From assembly GCA_025454915.1 (NCBI GenBank), contig JALONN010000003.1:620001-684000 (forward strand): 64,000 bases of DNA, read 5' to 3'. Below are positions 7,511-14,594 of this stretch, one piece after another (the stretch's first letter is position 1; each line of letters opens with the position of its first letter). Both the position numbers and the translations under genes were made by a program. Source of the DNA: Raineya sp. Lineage in GTDB: Bacteria; Bacteroidota; Bacteroidia; Cytophagales; Thermonemataceae. Under the pieces are notes generated by a model, which saw nothing but the letters and a program-made list of their open reading frames with translations, was not told the DNA's origin and ran no database searches.

Positions 7511-10192
7511 ATGATAGAGAATACTTATATCCAAAACAAACCCATTTCCACTGAAAAGAAAAAGAAGAAAAAATTGGTATTCAAGCCTCTACAAGATCGT
7601 AGAGTACAACTAATTATTGGTTTCTTTTTTATATTTCTTTCTATTTATCTTTTTACAGCCTTTACTTCTTATTTATTTACCGCACAAGCAGATCAAAGTA
7701 TTGTAGAAGCATTCCATGAAACAGGTACTCGAGAAGCAGGTGAAGAAGTAGAAAACTGGCTGGGTATTTATGGGGCTGTTTTGTCTTATTATTTTATTTT
7801 TCGGTGGTTTGGGATTGGCTCTTTTCTCCTTGTTACGTTGTTATTCCTTTATGGATTCAAAATGGTTTTTAGAGTTCATTTACTTCCTACTGGGAAAGTG
7901 TGGGGTTTAGGAATTTTTGCAGTATTGTGGCTCAGTACGTTACTAGGTTATTTAGCCTCTAATTTACCTGAAAACACTTGGTTACATAGTATTACAGGCG
8001 TTACAGGGTTCGAAATTGCCCTTACAGTTAAAGCCCTTTTGGGTTGGGGAACTATTTTGTTATTAATTTTCTGTTTACTTGCTTTTGTTATCTACTTCTT
8101 CAATGTTACAACCATCAAAAACAATAAAAAAGTAGAAGCCCCCACAGAAGATGAATCCATTACTGCCCCCAAAGAAGCAGAAAATGTAAAAAGAAAGCCT
8201 CTTAAAAATGAAACTAATAAATTCCAAGAAACTGAAGCCAACGAAATAGATATAGATGAAGCCAAAATATCAACGGATATTCTGCAAGATAAAGATAAAA
8301 TAGACGATGAACTTGAAAAAATGGGTATCAAACTCATTTCCAAAAAAGATAAAGTAGAAAAAAACATAACTCAAGAGCCTATTGTTGAAGAACGCAGAGA
8401 TGAAGAAAATTTAGATGCTCTGGATGAAGATAATTTGTTAGATGAAAAAACATGGGAAACACCTGTAAATCTGAAAGATGTAGCCAAAGAAGAACCTTTG
8501 GAACTAGAAGTAAAAGAAAGACGTGTTGAAGCCAAAGATACATCCAAAAACAAAGAAATTTCTCTAGAGATAGAAAACATCACTCCTATTCCTACCAATG
8601 TGGTTGTTCCTGATGTGGAAATTGAAAATGTAGAGGAAGACGAAGATTTAGATGAAGAAGATATTAAAACTGGATTTTCGACCAATTACGACCCTACACT
8701 CGATTTGAGTAGGTATGTATATCCTACAATTGAACTACTCCGAGAACCTACCAACAATACAGTACAGGTAACCAAAGAAGAATTAGAAGCCAACAAGGAT
8801 AAAATTGTTGAAACATTAGGACATTATGGAATTGGCATTGGCTCTATCAAGGCTACTATCGGACCTACTGTTACACTTTACGAAATTGTACCCGATGCAG
8901 GTGTTCGTATTTCTAAAATCAAGAATTTGGAAGATGATATTGCCCTTTCACTGGCTGCTTTGGGCATTCGTATCATTGCTCCTATCCCAGGTAAAGGGAC
9001 AATTGGTATAGAAGTTCCCAACCAAAAACGTGAACTGGTAGCTATGAGGACACTCATTGCCCATGAAAAGTTTAAAAATAGCACGATGGATTTGCCTGTG
9101 GTATTTGGAAAAACTGTTACAAACGAAATTTTTGTGATAGATTTAGCCAAAATGCCTCACTTACTGATGGCTGGAGCAACTGGACAAGGTAAATCGGTGG
9201 GTTTGAATGTGATATTGACATCCTTATTGTACAAAAAACACCCTTCTCAACTCAAATTTGTACTCGTTGACCCCAAGAAAGTAGAATTAACGCTTTTCAA
9301 TAAAATTGAAAAACACTTTTTGGCAAAATTACCCAACGAGGAAGAAGCTATTATCACAGATACATCGAAGGTAATCAATACGTTAAACTCTTTGTGTATC
9401 GAAATGGATAGCCGTTATAGTCTGCTCAAAGATGCAGCTTGTAGAAACATTAAAGAGTACAATCAGAAATTTACAGACAGAAAGCTCAACCCTAAAAATG
9501 GACATAAGTTCCTGCCTTACATTGTACTTGTGATTGATGAGCTTGCCGATTTGATGATGACAGCAGGTAAAGAAGTGGAACAGCCTATTGCTCGTCTGGC
9601 TCAGCTTGCAAGAGCCATTGGTATTCATTTGGTGGTTGCTACACAGCGTCCATCTGTGAATGTTATTACAGGTATTATCAAGGCAAATTTCCCTTCAAGG
9701 CTTTCATTTAGAGTTACTTCTAAAATAGACTCTCGAACAATTTTGGATACTGGCGGAGCAGAACAACTTATTGGTATGGGTGATATGTTGTATTCGGCTG
9801 GTTCTGACCTTACTCGTCTGCAATGTGCTTTTATAGATACGCCAGAAGTAGAAAATCTATGTGATTTTATTGCTGACCAGCAAGGCTATGCCTCTGCGTA
9901 CATGCTCCCTGAATATGTGGGCGAATCTGCGGAAAGCAACAGTGAAGATTTTGATTTTTCGGATAGAGATGCCTTGTTTGAAGAAGCTGCTCGTATCATT
10001 GTGATGCACCAACAAGGCAGTACCTCATTGTTACAAAGAAGGCTCAAATTAGGCTACAACCGAGCAGGCAGACTCATTGACCAACTCGAAAAAGCAGGCA
10101 TTGTAGGAGCTTTTGAAGGCAGTAAAGCCCGTGAAGTGCTTGTAGCTGATGAAATTGAGCTTGAAAAGTTGCTAAAGAGTTTGGATAAGTAA
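7511..10192 (+). CDS. ftsK: DNA translocase FtsK
   Basis: FtsK is a septum-anchored motor that pumps double-stranded DNA to separate chromosome ends at division. The 893-residue protein has four or five membrane helices within residues 30-200. A long acidic linker follows (about 210-400, rich in Glu, Asp and Lys). Next comes the motor: Walker A GATGQGKS near 555-562, Walker B VLVIDELADLM near 671-681, and the ATQRPSVNVITG segment. The C-terminal gamma winged helix (about 820-893; RRLKLGYNRAGRLIDQLE) reads orienting sites on DNA. The length fits FtsK/SpoIIIE of this phylum. It has its own promoter. The next gene starts one base after its stop. Confidence 0.96.
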   Translation: MIENTYIQNKPISTEKKKKKKLVFKPLQDRRVQLIIGFFFIFLSIYLFTAFTSYLFTAQADQSIVEAFHETGTREAGEEVENWLGIYGAVLSYYFIFRWFGIGSFLLVTLLFLYGFKMVFRVHLLPTGKVWGLGIFAVLWLSTLLGYLASNLPENTWLHSITGVTGFEIALTVKALLGWGTILLLIFCLLAFVIYFFNVTTIKNNKKVEAPTEDESITAPKEAENVKRKPLKNETNKFQETEANEIDIDEAKISTDILQDKDKIDDELEKMGIKLISKKDKVEKNITQEPIVEERRDEENLDALDEDNLLDEKTWETPVNLKDVAKEEPLELEVKERRVEAKDTSKNKEISLEIENITPIPTNVVVPDVEIENVEEDEDLDEEDIKTGFSTNYDPTLDLSRYVYPTIELLREPTNNTVQVTKEELEANKDKIVETLGHYGIGIGSIKATIGPTVTLYEIVPDAGVRISKIKNLEDDIALSLAALGIRIIAPIPGKGTIGIEVPNQKRELVAMRTLIAHEKFKNSTMDLPVVFGKTVTNEIFVIDLAKMPHLLMAGATGQGKSVGLNVILTSLLYKKHPSQLKFVLVDPKKVELTLFNKIEKHFLAKLPNEEEAIITDTSKVINTLNSLCIEMDSRYSLLKDAACRNIKEYNQKFTDRKLNPKNGHKFLPYIVLVIDELADLMMTAGKEVEQPIARLAQLARAIGIHLVVATQRPSVNVITGIIKANFPSRLSFRVTSKIDSRTILDTGGAEQLIGMGDMLYSAGSDLTRLQCAFIDTPEVENLCDFIADQQGYASAYMLPEYVGESAESNSEDFDFSDRDALFEEAARIIVMHQQGSTSLLQRRLKLGYNRAGRLIDQLEKAGIVGAFEGSKAREVLVADEIELEKLLKSLDK

Positions 10193-10193
10193 A

Positions 10194-10685
10194 ATGAATA
10201 TTTTCAAGTATTTTATATTTTCATTTTTATTATTAGAGGCATCATCAAATAAAATATTTGCCCAAACAAATATTACGGACACTTTAATACATAATTTTAT
10301 AGAAAGTTTTTGCCAAGATTTATCAATTAAAAAGATTAATGAAATATCTTGTAAAAATGACATTCTTGATTTTTTAGAAATAAGAAAGCCTGATACACTA
10401 AAGTATTTTCTGTATGAAAAAGATTATATTTACTTGAAAAAACAAATAGAAAATGTGTCTTCAATTACTTTTAAAAAGAAATACTTAAAAAAGATAAAAG
10501 TTAAAAAAGGCTCTATTTTATCTCCCTGTATCAAAAGTCTATCTATTCCTTTATTTACTCAAGATTTAAAAACTGCTATTATCAAATACCAAACTTGTGG
10601 TTTAAGTAGAGTTTATTTGTACCATCGTCAAAATATGAATAGTAGATGGGTATTGATTTGTCAATTATGGCAGAATGGTAGTTAA
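10194..10685 (+). CDS. Exported hypothetical protein
   Basis: The family is not recognised. It is a 163-residue protein with an N-terminal signal peptide (hydrophobic core FIFSFLLLEASS, probable cleavage after IFAQ). The rest is rich in Lys and Ile and has four cysteines, which could form disulfides in the periplasm. Its ATG lies one base after the ftsK stop codon, so it is translationally coupled to ftsK. It is more AT-rich than ftsK. In many relatives an outer-membrane lipoprotein carrier follows ftsK, but this sequence does not look like LolA. Confidence 0.65.
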   Translation: MNIFKYFIFSFLLLEASSNKIFAQTNITDTLIHNFIESFCQDLSIKKINEISCKNDILDFLEIRKPDTLKYFLYEKDYIYLKKQIENVSSITFKKKYLKKIKVKKGSILSPCIKSLSIPLFTQDLKTAIIKYQTCGLSRVYLYHRQNMNSRWVLICQLWQNGS

Positions 10686-10709
10686 AATTGCTTTAAAGTT
10701 TCAAATTTT

Positions 10710-11174
10710 ATGCTTATTCAACATATATCAATACTAAACACTACTCAAAAACAAACTTTATTTGATATTTGGAATGCTGAATATCCTGAAAAGTTAGCTT
10801 ATCAGAATATTGCAGCATTTGAAGAATATCTCTCTAAACTAAATTCTGCCACACATTTTTTATTATATGATGATAGTCAAGAAATAAAAGGCTGGGCTTG
10901 TACATTTGATAGAGAATCTGAAAGATGGTTTTTGATTATTTTAAATAGTGATATTCATGGAAAAGGTTATGGAAAACAGTTATTGAAAGTTTTAAAAGAA
11001 CATGAAACCCATTTAAGTGGCTGGGTAATAGACCATCATCACGATAAAAAATCTAACAAAGAATATTATCGTTCACCCCTTGATTTTTATACAAAATGTG
11101 GCTTTCTTGTAACAGATACAAAGCTAAAAACAGAAAAAATATCTGCTGTTAAAATTGTTTGGGATAAATCTTAA
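10710..11174 (+). CDS. GNAT-family N-acetyltransferase
   Basis: The 154 residues match a single GNAT fold. The acetyl-CoA pyrophosphate-binding loop HGKGYGKQLL is near residue 90, and the conserved C-terminal motif DFYTKCGF is near residue 127. This family moves an acetyl group from acetyl-CoA to an amine. The substrate cannot be inferred, although the acidic and His-rich HHHDKKSNKEYY loop is unusual. It lies 24 bases behind the exported protein gene and 21 before a Crp/Fnr gene, all on the same strand. A decayed copy of its last third is found at 12729-12806. Confidence 0.8.
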   Translation: MLIQHISILNTTQKQTLFDIWNAEYPEKLAYQNIAAFEEYLSKLNSATHFLLYDDSQEIKGWACTFDRESERWFLIILNSDIHGKGYGKQLLKVLKEHETHLSGWVIDHHHDKKSNKEYYRSPLDFYTKCGFLVTDTKLKTEKISAVKIVWDKS

Positions 11175-11195
11175 TTTTCAAGAATCTTTAGAATA

Positions 11196-11768
11196 ATGGA
11201 TGTAGAAAGTATTGTATTTCCTCATTTTGAGCAGTATATCAGGCTTAGCCCAGAGCTCAAACATGAGCTTGCAAACAGAATTCATTTGCGTACTTTCGAA
11301 AAAGGTGAACTAGTACACAATGCTGATACCATTTGTGTGAGGAGTTATTTTATCAGAAAAGGTCTTTTGCGTACCTATTTTCTCAAAGATGATAAAGAAA
11401 TCAGTGAATATTTTAGCAGTGAAAATCAATGGGTAAACTCTCCTCGAAGTTTTATTAAACAAAAACTTGACATTTACTACATAGACGCCCTTGAAAAAAC
11501 AGAAGCGTTTTCTCTTCATGTACAAGATTTGGTTTATCTGTTTGATAATTTTCCTGAAATGGAACGTTATGCAAGGCTTTCGATGGGTACTAACTCTGGC
11601 TTTATGATAGAACGTATTTTTTCTTTGAGATTTACCACTGCCAAAGAGAAATATGAGCATTTTTTAGAAACTTATCAGCATATCCATCACCGCATCCCCT
11701 TGGGAATGATAGCCTCTTATCTGGGCATTTCACAAGAAACGCTTTCAAGAATTCGGGCAGAAAAGTAA
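11196..11768 (+). CDS. Crp/Fnr-family transcriptional regulator
   Basis: This is a 190-residue regulator. The cyclic-nucleotide-binding-type beta barrel covers about residues 20-115 (LRTFEKGELVHNADT, YFIRKGLLRTYFLKDDKEIS). A dimer helix follows, then a winged helix-turn-helix with the recognition region IASYLGISQETLSRIRAEK at the very end. No cysteine cluster for an Fe-S centre is present, so oxygen sensing as in FNR is unlikely. The last wing of the DNA-binding domain is short, as in many Bacteroidota members. A TTGAT-N4-GTCAA palindrome begins 4 bases after its stop codon, in the promoter of the hydrolase gene, which is therefore its likely target. Confidence 0.85.
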   Translation: MDVESIVFPHFEQYIRLSPELKHELANRIHLRTFEKGELVHNADTICVRSYFIRKGLLRTYFLKDDKEISEYFSSENQWVNSPRSFIKQKLDIYYIDALEKTEAFSLHVQDLVYLFDNFPEMERYARLSMGTNSGFMIERIFSLRFTTAKEKYEHFLETYQHIHHRIPLGMIASYLGISQETLSRIRAEK

Positions 11769-11772
11769 TTTT

Positions 11773-11816
11773 TTGATATAGGTCAAAATTTATGATTTTT
11801 AGAGTTCTCACCTTTG
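11773..11816 (+). promoter_or_regulatory. Crp/Fnr-type operator and -7 element of the hydrolase gene
   Basis: The palindrome TTGATATAGGTCAA (11773-11786) is one base from the FNR half-site pair TTGAT-N4-ATCAA. Exactly 22 bases later comes CACCTTTG (11809-11816), a -7 element with one mismatch to TAnnTTTG. If transcription starts about 5 bases beyond it, the operator centre lies near -41.5, the class II activator position. The same arrangement occurs at 41586-41629. Confidence 0.6.
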
Positions 11817-11840
11817 TAAAAACTTAAAACTTTTTCAAAG

Positions 11841-12677
11841 ATGAAAAACATTCTAATTCTAGGGCTTTTATTAGCGTTTTCAAGCTCTGTTTTTGCACAA
11901 ATCAAACTCAATACTCCACATACAGAAAGCATTTTGTATCTTTCTAAAGGTAAAAAACAACCTTTAATCGTAGGGCTTGGTGGCTCGGAGGGTGGCAACG
12001 CATGGACAAGCAATTATTGGAAAGCAACAAGAGATCAGTTTTTAGCAAAAGGTTACGCATTCTTGGCAATTGGATATTTTGGAGCAGAAGGAACGCCTAA
12101 AGTATTAGATAAAATTGCCATTGAAGATATTTATAATGCCATTCAGGAAGCTACCAAAAATCCTCAGGTTAATAAGAAAAAAATTGCGATTATAGGTGGT
12201 TCAAGAGGTGCTGATTTGGCTCTTTTGGTGGCAAGTTATTATCCCAAAGATATTGATTGTGTGGTTGGTATTGTACCCAGTCATGCTGTTTTCCCCGGAC
12301 ATACACAAACATTTGAGTCTTCTTGTTGGACTTATCAGGGCAAAGAACTTCCTTTTGTACCTGTAAACGAAGAATCTATTCCTTTTTTACAGAAAAGAGA
12401 TTTAAGAGGTGCTTTTTCGGCAATGCTCAAAGATACTGTAGCTGAACAAAAATCATTGATTACCATAGAAAAAATTCAAGGAAATATTCTATTCCTTTCT
12501 GCCACTCAAGATGAAATAGCACCTACCAAAGAAATGGCAGATAAAATGATGACAAGACTCAAAGAGAAGAAATTTAAGTATCATTATGAGCATATTGCTA
12601 TTGAAGGCGGTCATACAGAGCCTCTCAAACATTTTGACAAGGTATTTACTTTTCTGGAAAAATATTTTGCTCAATAA
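11841..12677 (+). CDS. Exported alpha/beta hydrolase (BAAT C-terminal / dienelactone-hydrolase-like)
   Basis: The 278-residue protein begins with a signal peptide (LILGLLLAFSSSVFAQ, cleavage near residue 20). The alpha/beta hydrolase fold follows, with the nucleophile S121 in GGSRGAD, the acid D224 in TQDEIAPT and H258 in GGHTEP. The HAVFPGHTQ...SCWTYQGKELPF segment resembles the C-terminal domain of bile-acid-CoA/acyl-CoA thioesterases (BAAT_C). It probably hydrolyses an ester or thioester in the periplasm. The substrate is unknown. Its promoter carries a Crp/Fnr-type operator directly behind the regulator gene. Confidence 0.8.
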   Translation: MKNILILGLLLAFSSSVFAQIKLNTPHTESILYLSKGKKQPLIVGLGGSEGGNAWTSNYWKATRDQFLAKGYAFLAIGYFGAEGTPKVLDKIAIEDIYNAIQEATKNPQVNKKKIAIIGGSRGADLALLVASYYPKDIDCVVGIVPSHAVFPGHTQTFESSCWTYQGKELPFVPVNEESIPFLQKRDLRGAFSAMLKDTVAEQKSLITIEKIQGNILFLSATQDEIAPTKEMADKMMTRLKEKKFKYHYEHIAIEGGHTEPLKHFDKVFTFLEKYFAQ

Positions 12678-12685
12678 AACAGAAG

Positions 12686-12714
12686 GCTTCTTTTATTGTA
12701 AAAGAAGCTTTTTT
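12686..12714 (+). terminator. Terminator after the hydrolase gene
   Basis: A 10-bp stem GCTTCTTTTA (12686-12695) / TAAAAGAAGC (12699-12708) with a TTG loop is followed by TTTTTT. Confidence 0.85.
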
Positions 12715-12728
12715 ATTAGCTAAGAGTT

Positions 12729-12806
12729 AAAATTTGTCATTACACTTTTGATTTTTATAGAAAATGTGGCTTTATTGCAATCCATCATAAAAATACAAAT
12801 GTATGA
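12729..12806 (+). pseudogene. Decayed C-terminal fragment of a GNAT acetyltransferase
   Basis: In one frame this stretch reads a short lead-in, then DFYRKCGFIAIHH and a stop at 12804. DFYxKCGF is the C-terminal GNAT motif, and the DNA around it differs at only about four of 34 bases from the same stretch of the intact gene at 10710 (near 11084-11117). Nothing upstream resembles the rest of an acetyltransferase: a stop and a terminator lie there. It is therefore a remnant of a duplicated or lost gene. Its last codons overlap the start of the next gene. Confidence 0.6.
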
Positions 12807-13048
12807 CACCTGAAAAACTTTCCAAAATGACACTGCAAGAGCTTGCTAAACAAGAGAAAGCATTAAAAGTAGCCACTCCTATTTTAGCAGGCTTACTGGC
12901 TGTTATGTTTGTATTGAGTATTTTACTTTTTGTAAGACAAGGTTTTAGTGCTTTTTCTACGATGCCTATAGCCTTTTTACCTTTATTAATTGTAAATATT
13001 ATGAATTTAAAAAAAGTACGAAAAGAGATTATCTCTAGGAAAATATAG
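12803..13048 (+). CDS. Small two-helix membrane protein
   Basis: This is an 81-residue protein. A cytoplasmic-type amphipathic start (LSKMTLQELAKQEKAL) is followed by two membrane helices (about 23-44 and 50-68, joined by a short loop) and a basic tail (KKVRKEIISRK). Proteins of this shape and opening are common in Bacteroidota and are sometimes labelled redox-active disulfide protein 2. No cysteine is present here, so that name carries no functional meaning. The gene stands alone between a terminator and an interspersed repeat. Confidence 0.65.
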   Translation: MTPEKLSKMTLQELAKQEKALKVATPILAGLLAVMFVLSILLFVRQGFSAFSTMPIAFLPLLIVNIMNLKKVRKEIISRKI

Positions 13049-13149
13049 TATTTTTCTAGCAAAGTATTTGTTTGATATATTAAAACACAGTTGTAAATAA
13101 CTCTCCATCAATATTTTACTATAAATCGTATTTTATCGTTTATAGCTTA

Positions 13150-13280
13150 TAAGTAAGGAGAATAATTTAATTTATATTAAAACCTTATAGGTTTATTTTT
13201 GTAAGTATTTGTTAATCAATAAATAAAATTATTTTGAAAACCTATAAGGTTTCTGTTATTTAATTAGGTACAAATACTTA
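13150..13280 (+). repeat. 131-bp MITE-like interspersed repeat, copy A
   Basis: The element is bounded by TAAGTA (left) and TACTTA (right), a short terminal inverted repeat. It contains a long-range inverted pair, AAACCTTATAGGTTT (13180-13194) and AAACCTATAAGGTTT (13238-13252), with 43 bases between. The reverse complement of 33137-33267 is about 95% identical over its full 131 bases, and a diverged copy lies at 50250-50390. No open frame is inside. The flank from 13049 to 13149 holds nothing else I can identify. Confidence 0.8.
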
Positions 13281-13286
13281 AGTTTA

Positions 13287-14594
13287 TTAATCTCTGCTAA
13301 ATAACTGATTTCGGTGGCTGTCTAGTTTTAAAAGTAAAAACAGTAAAACAGTAAAGCCCCACAAAGAAGAGCCTCCATAACTCATAAAAGGCAAAGGAAC
13401 ACCAATTGTTGGGAATAGCCCTATAGTCATAGAAATATTAAAAGCAAAGTGTGCAAATAAAATGGAAGCCACACAATAACCATAAATACGGGCAAATCTA
13501 TTTTTTTGCCTTTCAGCTATAAAAATGATGCGTATTAGGAGTGTAACAAAAAGTCCTATCACAGTAATACTGCCTAAAAAGCCAAACTCCTCCCCTACAG
13601 TACAAAAAATAAAGTCTGTGTGTTGTTCTGGAACAAAACCATATTTAGTTTGGGTACCTTCTAAATATCCTTTTCCTGAGAAGCCTCCTGAACCTATTGT
13701 GATTTTAGATTGAGCCAAATTATAGTAAGCCCCTTGCTTTTTATCAACAGCATTGTCATCAACCAAAACCATGATTCTGTCTTGATGGTATCTTTTTAGT
13801 TTGGTAAATATTTTGGGTGTAAAAATCACGAATGCAACCATGATAATAGTAGCACCTACAAAAGTAATCCAATAAGATTGTGAAATTTTACGCCTTGTTA
13901 TGAGCATAAAACCTACAATTGAAAGCATTATAAGAAAAATTGCAAAAGCCAGAAATACAGGTTTAAAGATAAGTGACAGAATAAATAAAGTTGCAAACAA
14001 AACTTCAACTAAAATAATCCATAAAGGCATACCTTCTCTATACAAAGCAAGTTGTAAGGCAGCAAATACCATCAAAGAGCCATAGTCACCCTGTTTTAAT
14101 ATAATAATAGCAGGTAAGATAAATATACCGCCTATTACCATCCATATTTTTTTATCTGTGAGTTTAGATCCCGGACTACCCAAATAACGAGCCAATACTA
14201 AAGAAATACTTATTTTGGTAAATTCAGTTGGTTGTAATCCAAATGAGCCAAAGTGAAGCCAATTTTTTTGTCCATTTATTTCCCTTCCAAAAAGTATAAC
14301 TGCTATCAATAAAATTATGGTAACACCATAAAAAACGTATGCTATTCCCTCTACAAAACGATAGTCTAATAAAAAAATAAGCATAATCAGTACAAATGCT
14401 GTTCCTATAAACAATATTTGTCTTCCAGAAACAGTACTCATATCATAGAAAGCTTTGGGGGTTTCTTCATTAAAGGAAGCTGAGTAAATACTCAAAAGTC
14501 CCATAAAAACCAAAAATATATAAATAAATACAGTTAGTACATCTAAATTAGCCAAAGGGCTTCTGCTATTCTTTGGGATTGAGCTGGTTATCAT
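13287..14594 (-). CDS. rodA: Rod-shape-determining glycosyltransferase RodA
   Basis: This is a SEDS-family peptidoglycan polymerase that works with PBP2 in lateral wall growth. The 435 residues carry about ten membrane helices, with QPTEFTKISISLVLARYLG, LKQGDYGSLMVF, and the C-terminal GVPLPFMSYGGSSLWG. The last of these is the SEDS signature near the catalytic region. The length agrees with RodA and the neighbours (PBP2, MreD) fit RodA rather than FtsW. Its start overlaps the end of the PBP2 gene by 29 bases, so translation is coupled. It is the last gene of the operon, and repeat copy A lies just beyond it. Confidence 0.93.
   Translation of the reverse strand: MITSSIPKNSRSPLANLDVLTVFIYIFLVFMGLLSIYSASFNEETPKAFYDMSTVSGRQILFIGTAFVLIMLIFLLDYRFVEGIAYVFYGVTIILLIAVILFGREINGQKNWLHFGSFGLQPTEFTKISISLVLARYLGSPGSKLTDKKIWMVIGGIFILPAIIILKQGDYGSLMVFAALQLALYREGMPLWIILVEVLFATLFILSLIFKPVFLAFAIFLIMLSIVGFMLITRRKISQSYWITFVGATIIMVAFVIFTPKIFTKLKRYHQDRIMVLVDDNAVDKKQGAYYNLAQSKITIGSGGFSGKGYLEGTQTKYGFVPEQHTDFIFCTVGEEFGFLGSITVIGLFVTLLIRIIFIAERQKNRFARIYGYCVASILFAHFAFNISMTIGLFPTIGVPLPFMSYGGSSLWGFTVLLFLLLKLDSHRNQLFSRD

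Noticed and set aside
8092..8685. Ser-rich minus-strand ORFs inside ftsK
   Set aside because: They mirror the Glu/Lys-rich linker of FtsK, which gives long Ser/Phe frames on the opposite strand.
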